Shown: positions 44,002 through 55,284 of the stretch, piece by piece
Layout: every line of letters begins with the position of its first letter
Numbering within the stretch: the first letter of the stretch is position 1
From: Piezodorus guildinii
Taxonomy: Eukaryota > Arthropoda > Insecta > Hemiptera > Pentatomidae
Assembly: GCA_023052935.1 (NCBI GenBank)
Contig: CM041292.1
Location: 147,002,439 to 147,066,438 of the forward strand
Direction: 5' to 3'
DNA: 64,000 nucleotides
The notes under the pieces: generated by a model
Database searches by the model: none
Told to the model about the DNA's origin: nothing
What the model saw: the letters and a program-made list of their open reading frames with translations, nothing else
Program-made: the position numbers and the translations under genes

Positions 44002-45925
44002 GCTTGATGAATAATATATTTTATTAAGTTTAGAAACTTACTGATAGTGGAGACACGGTATAAACTGCAAGTCACAATATCAGCGAAACATGTTCTTTTC
44101 TTCGCTCTTTATTAATATGTAGCTTTCGAAGAAAAATATTGAAAAATAGTACAAAAATTAACAAAAGCAATTTTTTTAAAGCTAAGAATAATAGGGATCG
44201 GACAATAGCATAGGGGACAATAAAGGAAGGAAAGATAACAGGAATCCGTAGCGGAGCATATCCGGTAAGAACGGGCTATTTAAGAGGTGCTGCCCGCGGA
44301 AGTCTTGGCTAGGGCCGGATATAGGCTAAAATTGGAAGCAGTACCTACCCTAGGGTATCGTAACAGCATGAAGGGGATAGGTCTGGTACTTGCTGCCGAG
44401 TTACCTATGTATTGTAGCTATCAAGTTTGGTAATAGCCATTTCTATCTGATTCCAAAATAAAATTATAATTGAGCAAATATAATGAAATTCAAATAAAAA
44501 CACTGCAAAAAAAAGAAAGAAATTATACGATTTAACATCATTCTTTGAATTTCCAGCCATAGGGACTGCCGAGAAAAGTGAAAACTTTTTTATACTCTCG
44601 ATTTACGCTGGAATTTTGTCGGAAAGGAGAGTACGTTCGTTAAAGTAGGTTATGTTGAGAATGCATGTTTTGTTTTTTTATATTGTTTCATTTAATTTAA
44701 AACATCCGCCACCCTGTAGAGATATATCATCTTGAAGTACGTCATCGTAATCTGAATATGATTGTAGACTGTATGAGTTGGTGGTACATATATCACATTT
44801 TTTTTATAGATCTGAAATTTTTATCAAGGAAATTCATACATTTAGGAATAAGCTTTATAGTTTTTTTAAAGAGCTAACCTCAGTTTCTCTCCCAAGTAAA
44901 CAAAAAAACATATGTTTTAATTAGAAATGAAATATAAATTGTGCTTAATTGAAATATATATTATTGAAATTAATTTAATTTTCTAATATCATATTTCTAT
45001 GCTTAAATGATCAAGATATTGTTTTCGATTTCGCTCTACTACGATATAAATTTTGACAGTAAGATCATCATGATTTTGCTTTGTATGTTTAAATGTTTTT
45101 ATAGAAAGTAATGTTTTAATAATAGTTCCAAATATCGTTATTTTGGAGTCAAAAGAATTGAGATACTCATTAACTTTATATACATTAAGAGGTATGTTCT
45201 AAGACATAGTTTATCTACCATGGCTTTACTCAATCATTTGCAACTGACTTTAATTAGATTAAATCTTGCAGATATTACACCAGTATTGATAACGTTCACA
45301 GAAATTGATATCGTTATCCTATCTCTAATTGATAGGAATACACAGAGCGCATGCGCGTCTAGAGCATGTTGGTGACGTTGCCATGGTTACGAAATCAAAG
45401 CTTTCACCCCTACCCAAAATCGCATAACGCACCTAAAGAAGGTTTCACTTAAAAATAAAAAAATACAATTATATCCTCAAGTTCTATGGAATTTCAACAC
45501 CATAAAATAATAATGAAAATGAATTAAAAATAAAGTTTAAGTCAAAAGCTCCCAGGTACTGAGGACAGAAGTTTGAATTTTTTAATTCCAAGTTTTTTTT
45601 ATTACTCTCTGCTTGCTAAGCAACGCGTGTTAAACCAATAGACTACCCCATCCTCCGTTATCAAGTAACAATCGATAAATTATATATAATTGGAAAAATA
45701 TATTTTAAGTTATGAACATAGATATGCGATCTGATTTACCGTGGATTGTTTCCTGATCACTAACATATCCATTTTCGAATGTTCTTAATAAGATTTTTCC
45801 TAATGAAGCTTTTATGTGCAATTATTCGTAGTTTCCATAATTGTAAGCTTTACAATGCCTTTTTGTGACTCTAACTCTATACTTTATTGTGACACCTTAG
45901 TCCTATAATTTTTAGTAATATTAAA
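44002..45925. other. no gene seen; one GC-richer patch
   Basis: 44180-44410 is purine- and GC-richer than its surroundings, without recognised content. 45340-45440 also has a short GC-richer block. The rest is AT-rich. Confidence 0.4.
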
Positions 45926-45929
45926 AATA

Positions 45930-46165
45930 ATCAGTTGCGCGCAACGCAAGACTTTCACTTAGATTCCACCTTAATTTTTTTTTTTTAGCTGAACTTATCA
46001 TGAATAGACACGAAAAAAAAAATGACGGGACTTGATTATTTGTCCTTGGAAGAACCTTTACTGTATATTTCCTTTGAAACTAGGATTCAAAAACTTTTAC
46101 GAATGTGATACCTTTCCAAATTATTTAAATATTTCATAAATAAGTGGAAGAAGGTAAAAACGATT
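45930..46165 (-). repeat. Rep-1 deletion derivative retaining both ends
   Basis: The left has 'gcgcgcaacgcaagactttcacttagattccacc'-type outer-end sequence. The right has 'gacgggacttgattatttg', 'tcctttgaaactaggattc', 'cgaatgtgatacctttcc' and 'aaataagtgg', the opposite end in diverged form. Only about 235 bp remain. Confidence 0.5.
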
Positions 46166-46211
46166 TTTTTATTTTTTTTTAAATGTCTATTATCAGTACA
46201 TCCTTATTGAA

Positions 46212-46790
46212 TTTTTTTTTTAAAATATTTTATTGATATTTATAACTGTATATTTATAACATACAATATATACAACAAGTAAATGGGCTAATTTACACTT
46301 ATGGGCGTGATAATGTCTTGTGAAATAACTAACCAGTGGTAGCACTTCAATGTCAATTTAATTAAAGTAGGTCTCGAGGCCATCGTCTTTTCAATCGCCT
46401 AGGAGAGTTGTCAGGAATATGTGGGAATGATACGCTGCGTACAAGAGGATTCGTGTGGGTTGGGAGTTTGGAATGAAAAGAGGCATATCTGTTTCGGGCT
46501 AGTTCTGCGTTAAATGGGATATTTAGTTCATTATGGATGATTTTATTCGTAACGAAATAAGGAGCATTTAGGATTTCGCAAAGGATTTTGGATTGTAAGG
46601 ATTGATGGTGAGAGGAATTAGATGGTTTAGTATAGCCCCAAAGCTCGATTCCATTTATCCAGATGGGTCTGATGATGGTAACATAAATGAGCTTTTTGTA
46701 ATAAATTGGAAGTTTTAAACGTTTGTCTAGTAAGTGTTGTAGTAATCGGTATATACGGGCAGTTTCTTGTCGTTTAAGTCGCGTATGGGG
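46212..46790 (-). pseudogene. 5'-truncated Jockey-type LINE 3' end
   Basis: An uninterrupted minus frame ending at 46362 encodes HTRLKRQETARIYRLLQ, IIRPIWINGIELWG, KILCEILNAPYFVTNK, LNIPFNAELARNRY and RRLKRRWPRDLL. A 3' untranslated region with AATAAA follows, with a short A-tail (T-run at 46212-46221 on the plus strand). The 197-codon frame that starts at 46955 is an artefact: its first third is the tail of the neighbouring full-length LINE. The truncation point lies beside the site where that LINE inserted. Confidence 0.85.
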
Positions 46791-46794
46791 AATT

Positions 46795-46800
<6 letters not shown>

Positions 46801-46826
<26 letters not shown>
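46801..46826 (-). other. LINE poly(A) tail
   Basis: Twenty-six T on the plus strand, immediately next to the target duplication. It marks the LINE's 3' end. The preceding 'gtgcaaataaaatcattaatgac' provides an AATAAA signal. Confidence 0.9.
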
Positions 46827-46970
46827 GTCATTAATGATTTTATTTGCACCTGTAAAATGTTTACAATAAGCAAATGGGATTTTATAAACAAGGAGACATG
46901 GCATGGTTAGGCATGAGGGAGACAGCACCCAGTGGTGCATCCTCCTGACATTCAAACAGGATCTATTATT

Positions 46971-49670
46971 TTAGGCTAGGAGGTCCCTCATCCAACTCCT
47001 TTTCAGTCTTCGCCGAGTTATGTCAGGGATGTCAGTTGTAGCCATATTTTGAACAAATTGGTTAGTGTGTCCATGTAGTTTGTCGTAAAATCTTTTGTAC
47101 GACATTCGAATGTGGTTTGTTGCAGTCGGAATGCGTAAGTCGGTATGAAGAGTATCGTTTGAAACATAAGGTGGTGAGTTCGTTGTCAGTCTTAAAAATT
47201 TGGATTGAAAGGTTTGTATTTTTTGAATGTGTGTCTTTTTAGCAGGTCCGTAAATTTGGCATGCGTAAGTCCATATAGGTTTTAATAAATAAGTATATAC
47301 GTTAAGCTTCTGTCTTATGCGTAATTTAGAGTGTTTATGTAGTATCGAATATAATAATCTGAGTCGAAAGTTTAAAGTTTTGCGTTTTGTTTTGACGTGT
47401 GGGCCCCATGTCAATCTTTTGTCAAAGATTAGTCCTAAGTACGTTACTGTATTTGTTTGTGGTATCTGGTGGTTGTCTATATAAACTGGAGGGCAGGTTC
47501 CGTGTCTTAAAGTAAATGTAACATGTTGTGACTTGTCATGGTTAATTTTTAATTTCCATTTCTTACACCAGTTTTGTACATTGTCCAAGTGGTGTTGTAA
47601 TGTCATACTGGTCTGTATTGGGTCTGTGTTTCTCGTAATAATAGCAGTATCGTCGGCATATGTCGCAGTTAGGATGTTTTGGTCTGTTGGTAAGTCATAA
47701 GTGTATATAAGGTAGAGAAGTGGGGCCAGGATTGAACCTTGGGGAACACCTGCACAGATTGGTTTTATTGATGAGGTCTCTGAACCCTGTCGGACAGAGA
47801 AGAAACGGTCATGAAGAAAAGACTGTAGAACTAAATAATATGTGCAAGGAAGAATAGGTTTCAGTTTAAAAAGAAGACCCTGGTGCCACACCCTATCAAA
47901 AGCCTGAGTAACATCCAAAAATGCCCCAGATGCGTATTGTTTTAGTTCTAGAGCAGTAGAAATAAAGTCAGTAACTCTGTGTAGCTGTTGTGTTGTAGAA
48001 TGAGAAGATCGAAATCCGAATTGGTGATCTGGTAATATGTCTTGGTCTGTCAGTATGTTAATAATGCGTTCGTGCAAGAGTTTTTCAAATATTTTAGAAC
48101 ATACCGGAAGAAGGCTAATAGGTCTATAAGAGTCAGGTCTATGTTTGTCCTTGTTGGGTTTGTGTACCATTGAAATTATAGAATATTTCCATTGGATAGG
48201 GAATTTAGTTGTCCTAAGTATAGCGTTGTACAGTGTTGTAAGAAAGACTAAAGCTTTTCTGGGGATTTTTCGAAGTACCTCAGCAGTGATAAGGTCATCA
48301 CCAGGAGTCTTCCTTTTTGGCATTTTCATAATCTGTCTAGATACTTCGGAAGGAGTAAAGGATTTTGGCGGAAGAGACATAGGAAGAGGGGAGTCTAAGA
48401 ATTTCTGCACATAATTTTCGTGGTGTATGTCTGTTAAGTCAATGTGAGGATGAAAAACAGTTGAAAGGTGGTCAGAAAAAAGTGCGGATTTCTCTCTGTC
48501 CGACACAGCCCAGGAACCATCGTCTTTTCTCAATGGGACAGATACTTCGTGATGCTTTAGAAGTCGCTTAGTATGTCGCCAAAGGCTGTTGTCATCCGTC
48601 GTCAAGTTTTCCAGATAGATGTCAAAATTAGTTTGTTTAAATTTCCGTATTTCTCTTTTTAGTTCGTTGTTAAGTTTATTAAAAAGTCGTCTGTCAGAAG
48701 GAAGTCTGTTGGTCTGCCATAGTTTTCTTGTCCGTCTTTTGGCTCTGATTAAGTCTCTGATATATTGAGGGTAGGACGGTGAGCTTACTGTTTGCCTTAT
48801 TTTTGTCTCTTGTGAGGACCAAGCAGCTTCTTGAATAGTTGTCGTGAAGAGTTCAACCGCTTCTTCCAAATCCTTTTCGGTTTTTAATGCTTTAGGAACG
48901 GTCAGCTGGGCATTAATTCGTTCAGAAAAAAGGTCCCAATTGATGATGCCATATGTAAGCGATGGTTTTTTTTCCACAAAGGATTTTTCCACCCCCAACA
49001 TCAAGTTCACCGGTAAATGATCAGAGCCAAGGTCTGTTTCAGTTGTAATTGTAATAGGTAGAGACAAGTCTTTGGCTATAAAAAAGTCCAGTACATCAGG
49101 TTTTTTGTATTGAGAATTCGGTAAGTAAGTTGGTCTGTCGGGGGCAAATACCGTTAATGATAGCTGGGTAACAGCAGACTTGAGTCTCCTGCCCCTTGGT
49201 GTGCATAATCGTGAACCCCAGTATTGGTGTTTCGCGTTGAAGTCGCCTCCTGCAAGGAATGTTCTACCAAATGATTTAAATAGTTTAATAAACATTTGTT
49301 CAGTAATGCTGTATTTAGGGGGACAGTAAATGGAAGCAAGTGTTATAGTTTTGTATTTGGTCTGTATTTGTGTTCCTGTTATTTGTATCTGAGCCGTCGA
49401 GTCTACGTGTATAGGGTTATGTTTAAGGTTAGATTTTATTAATATAGCTGTCCCTCCATGAGAAGTATTATCGGGGTGGTCTGTTCTGTATAAAGTATAA
49501 TTTGGTATATAAAGTTTGTTACGTGATGTGAGATGTGTTTCCGTCAGAAGTACAATGTCAATACGTTTTTGATGAACATAAAGTTCCAGTTCAGTTTTAT
49601 GTCGAAGTAGTCCGTTTGCGTTCCAAAGAAGGATTGACAGGGAGCCAACAGTCAGAGAACTAATGTCCAT
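46971..49670 (-). CDS. LINE ORF2: AP-type endonuclease and reverse transcriptase
   Basis: The product has 899 residues. The endonuclease spans about 10-225: N18, E44 (LLTETHL), GGDFNA with D143 and N145, and GSDHLPV at 215-221, i.e. the full catalytic set. The reverse transcriptase spans about 480-750: PISLLPVCSKIFEKL, FLDVTQAFDRVWH (D586), AGVPQGSILAPLLY and YADDT (671-675). The C-terminal region has TYLGLIFDKRLTW and YGPAKK, ending RRRLKRSWMRDLLA. No stop or frameshift is present. Its ATG overlaps the ORF1 stop as ATGGACATTAG (49660-49670), so translation may depend on termination and restart. It nicks target DNA and copies the element RNA there. Confidence 0.93.
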   Translation of the reverse strand: MDISSLTVGSLSILLWNANGLLRHKTELELYVHQKRIDIVLLTETHLTSRNKLYIPNYTLYRTDHPDNTSHGGTAILIKSNLKHNPIHVDSTAQIQITGTQIQTKYKTITLASIYCPPKYSITEQMFIKLFKSFGRTFLAGGDFNAKHQYWGSRLCTPRGRRLKSAVTQLSLTVFAPDRPTYLPNSQYKKPDVLDFFIAKDLSLPITITTETDLGSDHLPVNLMLGVEKSFVEKKPSLTYGIINWDLFSERINAQLTVPKALKTEKDLEEAVELFTTTIQEAAWSSQETKIRQTVSSPSYPQYIRDLIRAKRRTRKLWQTNRLPSDRRLFNKLNNELKREIRKFKQTNFDIYLENLTTDDNSLWRHTKRLLKHHEVSVPLRKDDGSWAVSDREKSALFSDHLSTVFHPHIDLTDIHHENYVQKFLDSPLPMSLPPKSFTPSEVSRQIMKMPKRKTPGDDLITAEVLRKIPRKALVFLTTLYNAILRTTKFPIQWKYSIISMVHKPNKDKHRPDSYRPISLLPVCSKIFEKLLHERIINILTDQDILPDHQFGFRSSHSTTQQLHRVTDFISTALELKQYASGAFLDVTQAFDRVWHQGLLFKLKPILPCTYYLVLQSFLHDRFFSVRQGSETSSIKPICAGVPQGSILAPLLYLIYTYDLPTDQNILTATYADDTAIITRNTDPIQTSMTLQHHLDNVQNWCKKWKLKINHDKSQHVTFTLRHGTCPPVYIDNHQIPQTNTVTYLGLIFDKRLTWGPHVKTKRKTLNFRLRLLYSILHKHSKLRIRQKLNVYTYLLKPIWTYACQIYGPAKKTHIQKIQTFQSKFLRLTTNSPPYVSNDTLHTDLRIPTATNHIRMSYKRFYDKLHGHTNQFVQNMATTDIPDITRRRLKRSWMRDLLA

Positions 49671-50950
49671 AAGTTGTAGCTAAAGCTTGAGTGAGTTGAG
49701 ATATTTGGCTAATTAGGCTGTAAAGTGGCTGGATGAGGGCATTTAAATTATTTATTAAATTTGTCTGTGGAAAAGGAACAGAGCCAGCTGGGGGCACCAG
49801 CTGTTTACTGTCTTCCCTCATACCTGACCTTGCTTGTGGTTGCTGCTGAGCTTCAACGCTGGGCCGAGTTCCGAATTGGCGGTCCATCCTTGGGGGTGCA
49901 CGAACAGGTTCTGGAGGCGCTGGTTGATGAAGGCTGTGCGTTAGTGCTGGATACTGTTCTAGGTCCGGAGGAGGTTCGACAGACACCGGCGGCGGGCGGT
50001 ACCTTTGGGTTCGCTGTGCTCTCAGATTTTTGAGGGTCTGGCATCCTCTGTAGTTGGCGGGATGTGCCCCTTCACAGTTGGCACATTTCGCAGGCGTGTC
50101 TTTAGTTTTAAGGCATGCAGAGGTTTCGTGGGCTTCACCGCACCGTACACAGCGAGGCTGATGGTTACAATATGATTTGGTGTGGGCAAAACCCTGGCAC
50201 CTAAAGCACTGAGGTATTTCCCTTTTTTTGCGAGCCTCTTCCACCTTTATTCGGGTGTAATAAATATAGTTGATATCAAATATTTTTTCATTAAAAGTGT
50301 TTTTCGTGATATCAACGAAAAACATTTGTAATGGTAATTTAGTCCTGGCCGAGATAGCATTTGTGACATTTGTAGCTTCGTAGCCGAAACTCTTCAATTC
50401 TTCTTTAATTACTGATGCTGGGGTGGAAGAATGGAGGCCCTTTATAACCACTCTCGCATTTTTATCTTCAGGCAGCTGGTAGGTATGAAAGTCGGCTTTC
50501 ACTTTTTTCAAGCACCGTACTGCTGTTCTATATGATTCCGGCGTGGCTGGGTAAATTATTGTGTTTCTGGCTGTAGCTTTAATGTTAAAATAACTATTGC
50601 CTATTTCTTTTTTCAAAAATGCTATTAACGCTTCTATGTTTTGAATACCTTTTAGAAATATAGGAGGTGGTTTTACCTTTGCATTGTCTATTTGATTTGG
50701 CGGCATGTCAGGTTCGACACTACTTGTATTTAGGAGAGGGTCATACCTGTTGCTAACTTCTACTTGATTACGTTTTTTTATTGATAATTCTTGGGTCAGA
50801 TGAAGGAGATGGCCTTTTTCGTCCCGTAACAAGTTCCCATTCGTTAGTAACCTCATTGGTCGTTGACGGACCTGCCTCTTCTTGCAGCTCCATATTACCC
50901 GGTTCTTCGAGCGACATAGCCCCACACTTCTTCTGATTAAGGTTTTTCAA
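49660..50950 (-). CDS. LINE ORF1: Gag-like RNA-binding protein, one frame change near the start
   Basis: The open frame from 50925 (421 residues) contains an RRM-like/PRE_C2HC segment at about 150-238 and three knuckles: CFRCQGFAHTKSYC (240-253), CVRCGEAHETSAC (259-271) and CANCEGAH...C (281-295). A Pro/Gln-rich tail follows. The first ~50 residues of this frame look random. In the neighbouring frame an ATG at 50948-50950 opens MKNLNQ...NEWELVTGRKRPSPSSD, a typical Jockey ORF1 N-terminus, ending at NKKT. The two join at a run of seven A (about 50773-50779 on the minus strand): one A too many shifts the frame. The true protein would be about 430 residues. It may be a mutation, a sequencing error in a homopolymer, or slippage. 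Confidence 0.85.
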
Positions 50951-51239
50951 GTTTAATCGCTCACTACAGTCTTTTTTTTAAAGGTTTTAAACTTGAAAAA
51001 TAAAAGTAACAAAAACAAAAAAAAACTAACCTTTATGGTTCACATGTTTTCACATCAGAAATAATTAAAAACCAAAAAGTTCTTCTTCTCTTCACACTAA
51101 ATAAAACTAATAACGTCACAGGTCCTTTTTGTTAAAAAATCACAACTTAAAACGTAGTAAAATTAACAGATAAATCATATTATAAGCGGAGACGCTTAGA
51201 GCACGGTCTAATCACTTTGCAATCCAAAGAGGTAGTCTC
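50951..51239 (-). promoter_or_regulatory. LINE 5' untranslated region, presumed internal promoter
   Basis: It begins GAGACTACCTCTTTGGATTG right after the target duplication. Jockey-group LINEs use an internal RNA polymerase II promoter in this region. I do not see a definite initiator or downstream element, so the promoter call rests on position alone. Confidence 0.5.
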
Positions 51240-51249
51240 AATTGAAACT

Positions 51250-51875
51250 TTTAATTCTGATTTTGATATTTTTACATTATAAATGAACTAAAACAAACAA
51301 AATACAATAGCCTTTTTTAGGACTCAAGAGAAGTCACTCCGAGTAAACCCTCTGATTGGTAATGGCCTGTAATCGCTTAGACTACTGAAAGAACTGGACC
51401 AAGAGGAATATGAGAGTTGACAAGGCATGGAAGATATCGCATGAGAGGCGCCTTTGGAAAGGTCAAGCGTATTAATGACCATTCTTCATAATTCTCCAGG
51501 TCGACTCGACTCCAAGCCGCTCCAGTAAATATCGGGCGGTCACGTTCTTCCAGTGCCTGCGATAATTGCTACTCCATTAATATCTACCACCTCTGGGCGG
51601 TTCTAAGGGACTTTCACTAACACCACCGTTAGCAATCCACTTTATTATATTATAGGCATAGCTGGATATAGTAAATATTTCAACTGGTTAATAATATTAC
51701 ATAATACACCAATGAATAATTAACAGCAATTGAAATGTTATCCTAGACCATAATACATCTTATAACATCTTATTAATAGTATTATTCTTTCCATAACCAG
51801 ATGTTATGAATACTTCAATTATTGTCAACAGAGTACAAGCAGGCTTATTTTTATCCATCACGTCCAAAATCTATG
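51250..51875. other. no gene seen; GC-richer centre
   Basis: 51340-51620 is GC-richer, with no recognisable coding or tRNA-like sequence. The flanks are AT-rich. Confidence 0.35.
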
Positions 51876-51879
51876 CATG

Positions 51880-51970
51880 CGAGATTGTCTAGGGGATATG
51901 GGACCCTGGACTATTATCTAGGAGTTCCGGCTTCAAACCAGCCTCTATAAATCTACTCTATAATTTAGTA

Positions 51971-52058
<88 letters not shown>
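51880..52058 (+). repeat. tRNA-like SINE with long (TA)n tail
   Basis: 51885-51950 has an A box-like tgtctaggggatatgg and a B box-like ggcttcaaacc, as in a tRNA-derived head. A short AT-rich body leads into an 86-bp TA run (51973-52058). It resembles no other SINE here in detail. Confidence 0.55.
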
Positions 52059-52060
<2 letters not shown>

Positions 52061-52348
52061 GAACGCGATTTTGCTTTCCGCGAACTCCTTTTAAATCACA
52101 ATACAGATTTTGATATAGTTTTCACTATCATTTAGACTGTTCTTTCCTGCAGGTTTATATCCTTCCATTTATTACAAAAGATTTTAGAAACAATATTACG
52201 TAGCGAATTGTAACTAAGTTAACATAAATAGTAAGCTGTTATAAATCTATAAACTAACATTGTTATTTATTATTTCAAATTGATTACTATTTCATGAAAA
52301 CAGATGTTTCACAGTAAACTAAATGGGATTCCTATGGAAACTTAATTT

Positions 52349-52557
52349 AATTACTTTCACTTACTAAATATAGTAAGGGAAAGTATTGAGATCGTTAACA
52401 TTTTCGAATTCCAGTTTTCAACGGAAATACACATTTTAGGGTCCCCTGGGTCCAAATAAACAATTCCCGCAAAAAGGTCTGTGTGTGTGTGTTGTAACTC
52501 CTGGGCGGAAACGGTAAGTCCAATGAAACTGAAATTTCAGTGTTCATTTGGTCAGCA
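52349..52557 (+). repeat. Rep-1 fragment (left end)
   Basis: ttactttcacttactaaata, 'gggaaagtattgagatcgt', 'tccagttttcaacggaaatacac', 'gggtcccctgggtccaaataa', a short TG run and 'gggcggaaacgg', ending at 'aatgaaactgaaatttca', where a LINE relic begins. Confidence 0.75.
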
Positions 52558-53240
52558 GGTCTCGAGGCCATAGGCTTTTCAGACGCCTCGGAGGATTTTC
52601 GGGAATAGATGCCGATGAGAGGATACGGCCAAGCGGGTTTGTATGGGTGGGTAATTTGGAATGAAAGGAGGTGTATCTTTTTTGGCCAATTTCTGTAACG
52701 AGTGGAATATTCAGGTCTCTATGGATGAGTTTGTTGATAACAAAGTAAACAGCGTCTAGGATTTGTCTAAGGGTTTTGGATTAGATGCGGGAGGGATTCG
52801 ATGGTTTAGTGGATCCCCATAGCTCTATGCCAGAAGTCCAGATAGATCTAATAATGGTTGTGTAAATGAGTTTTTTGAGGTAAAGAGGGAGTTTTGATCG
52901 TTTGTCAAGTAAGTGTTAAAATAGTCGATATGTACGAGCAGTTTCTTGTCGTTTAAGTCTTGTATGAGGATTCCATGTAAGACGTTTGTCAAGATAAAGT
53001 CCAAGGTATCATATTTGTTCTACAGTGATGAGTGGGGTAAAAAACAGGATAGGAAGTCATAGGTTTACCTCTTAGAGTGAAGATGATTTGGTGGGATTTA
53101 TTAGGTTTTATTTTGATTCTCCAATTGTGACACCATTCTGCAACATATACATTGCTCTGTAGGAATTAGGAAGCAACAATAGGATCATTATTCACGGATA
53201 GCACGCATGTGTCATCAATGTAAGTAGAGAGGAAAGTGCT
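52558..53240 (-). pseudogene. decayed Jockey-type LINE, RT end to C-terminus
   Basis: On the minus strand the pieces read YIDDTCVLSVNNDP (active site region), EWCHNWRIKIKPNKSHQI, KRLTWNPHTRLKRQETA, YLKKLIYTTIIRSIWTSGIELWG (split by changes) and a C-terminus near RRLKSLWPRDLL. Stops (for example around 52918) and small indels break the frame. It sits next to a truncated Rep-1 copy. Confidence 0.75.
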
Positions 53241-53354
53241 TGGATGGATAGGAATATCAGCTGTATACACCGTGTAATGATTAAATTAGATTTGAAATCA
53301 CACATTGAATTTATTTCTACATTCAAATATTATATTTATATTTATTTTTATTTT

Positions 53355-53850
53355 AATAACCTACATATAAAATATATAGTAAGGGGAAGTATTACAATCG
53401 TGAACATTTTCGTATTTTTTTTTTTTTTTTATTGCCGGCCTAACTCTAGCTCAAAAACGATAATTTTGAAAAAAAAAATTAAAATTTCATATTTTAGAAC
53501 CGTATCTACCTCAGATATTACAGCGTTTTTCATCGAAATTCGCAAACCAGAAAAGCCACTTTACACCATGCATATTTTACCTTTATCAGACTTTCTCAAA
53601 AACGGCTCTAACGTTTTGATTAAACTCGCAATATGGATGTAAAATTTAATGGGATTTAATATCAAGTAGGTTTCTTTCTGATTGAAATAATCCGAAAGAG
53701 TATTAATATCGCTATTTTACATTTAAAATACTTTTAATTTGTAGGTTTGACAAAAATAAACGTATCATCTTGTTAGCATTGATAAGAAAACCTCTAAATA
53801 TACAAGTTGAACAAATTTGATAACCCAATAAAGGAGAAAAGAGTAAGTGT
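53355..53850 (+). repeat. Rep-1 copy, plus orientation
   Basis: 'aaatatatagtaaggggaagtatta', 'gtgaacattttcg', then 'agatattacagcgtttttcatcgaaattcgc', 'aaaacggctctaacgttttgattaaactcg' in pieces, 'ctgattgaaataatccgaaag' and 'gttagcattgata'. The right end is replaced by a TA run. The 132-codon frame across it is not a gene. Confidence 0.7.
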
Positions 53851-53856
53851 TTAGGT

Positions 53857-53861
<5 letters not shown>

Positions 53862-53923
<62 letters not shown>

Positions 53924-53935
53924 CACACACACACA
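53862..53935. repeat. (TA)n followed by (CA)n microsatellite
   Basis: TA dinucleotides at 53862-53920, then CA dinucleotides at 53922-53935. Confidence 0.95.
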
Positions 53936-55280
53936 AATAATGTATACAGACACTAGTACTAATTAACACCTAACGTAGCTGCATTATTTATTACTCCCTT
54001 TAGAGTGAGTCCTCTGACTTCCATATGACTTTTAGGTTCGTTAGTTCTCTTTCTGAGCCATGCATCATCCCTGTACGTCATGCCATTACTTCCTTCACAG
54101 GCAATGTGTTATATTACGCCGCTAACCCAAAGATAGACTAAAATATAAAGCTTCGAGGAGTGTGCATTAGGATAATGTGAATGTTGAAAAAATATTAACA
54201 TTTATTTAGTCATTAATTAGCAATAATATTTCAAAGAATGCAAAAAAAAAAAGAAAAAAAGAAAGCCAGCAAAGACCATTCAAGTATTTCTACTGTTGAC
54301 ACTTAAACTGAATATGATATATTTCATTCAAAAATAGTTCATTTTTTTTTTTTTTTTTTTTTGTTAATAGATTATTATTTGTTAGAACTTTTAACTTTAA
54401 AAAAATGTAAAGTATACTATAGATACATTTATTAAATCATTGATAAGATATATTTCAAAGAGTGAAAAAGGAAAAAAAAAATATGTAGATACACAGTTTT
54501 CGTATGAAAATTGATTGAAGCGAGACTTAGACTAAGATTTCCATAAAATACTCATTTTATTACGTTCAACAACTGTATCTGGTGGTTTATTCTGATAATG
54601 AAATACCGGAAAATATAAATATTAATGCAAATGGACGAATTCTTCAGCTAAAAGTATCTTCACAGCCCTCGTCCGAGTAAGGCATGACAACACCCATTCT
54701 TACTCCTGGACCTTGGTATCACTAACGCAGAGGATTTTTTTCCCTATCTGCAAAGCTGCGAATGGAAATAACGCAAAAAAGCAGTAAAACTGCAGACAGG
54801 TCTTTGCTTTTTCGTTTCTGTCCAATGACAACTTACATCTTCAAGATACCAACCAAAAAATCCTACAGTGCATCAGCAATGCACAACAGTCAACCCTCAA
54901 AAGAAATACAATCCTTACATGGGATTCAAGCCACCTAAAGTCACCTAAGAATAGCTATCAATCACAGCTTCGGAAAATTTTAGTGTAAAGTTAACCTACA
55001 GCTTAGGCAATATCCTGTTTTCATGAGGTAGGATAAGAAGGTCAAAAACAATATTAAAAAAGGGTAAAAAATACTTATATACATTTTTTTAAAATATTAT
55101 TTACTCTGAGTTCCAATGTAAAGTTTATATACACTTCGAAATTCTTCAATTCCTTCGACAACCTTGAGCTGATGATAATGTTTATTCTAAAGTCTTTGGC
55201 TTAGTAGAGTCGAATGCATCCATCCCATTTTACTACCATTATTATCATTATTCCTACTTTTAGCGATAAACAAATTGTTA
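53936..55280. other. AT-rich DNA, no gene seen
   Basis: A-runs at about 54242-54262 and a T-run at 54344-54362. A slightly GC-richer stretch at 54655-54960 has no recognised content. Confidence 0.4.
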
Positions 55281-55284
55281 TTTT

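Larger units (their letters stand above)
46801..51239 (-). mobile_element. full-length Jockey-like LINE
   Basis: The element runs from 51239 (5') to a 26-base A-tail at 46826-46801. Direct repeats AATTGAAACT (46791-46800 and 51240-51249, extendable into flanking T) mark the target duplication. It has a 5' leader of about 290 bp, ORF1 (zinc knuckles), ORF2 (endonuclease plus reverse transcriptase) and a 3' untranslated region of about 145 bp. ORF2 looks intact. ORF1 carries a one-base frame change near its start. Confidence 0.92.

Noticed and set aside
46362..46955. A continuous 197-codon minus frame
   Set aside because: It is chimeric: its first third is 3' untranslated sequence and A-tail of the full-length LINE, and the rest is the older truncated LINE. 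It is not a fused gene.
51973..52058. CRISPR-like or tandem regulatory array
   Set aside because: It is a plain TA microsatellite. No repeat-spacer structure exists anywhere in the window.
53244..53642. 132-codon plus frame
   Set aside because: It is composed of AT-rich sequence and a Rep-1 copy, with low-complexity translation.
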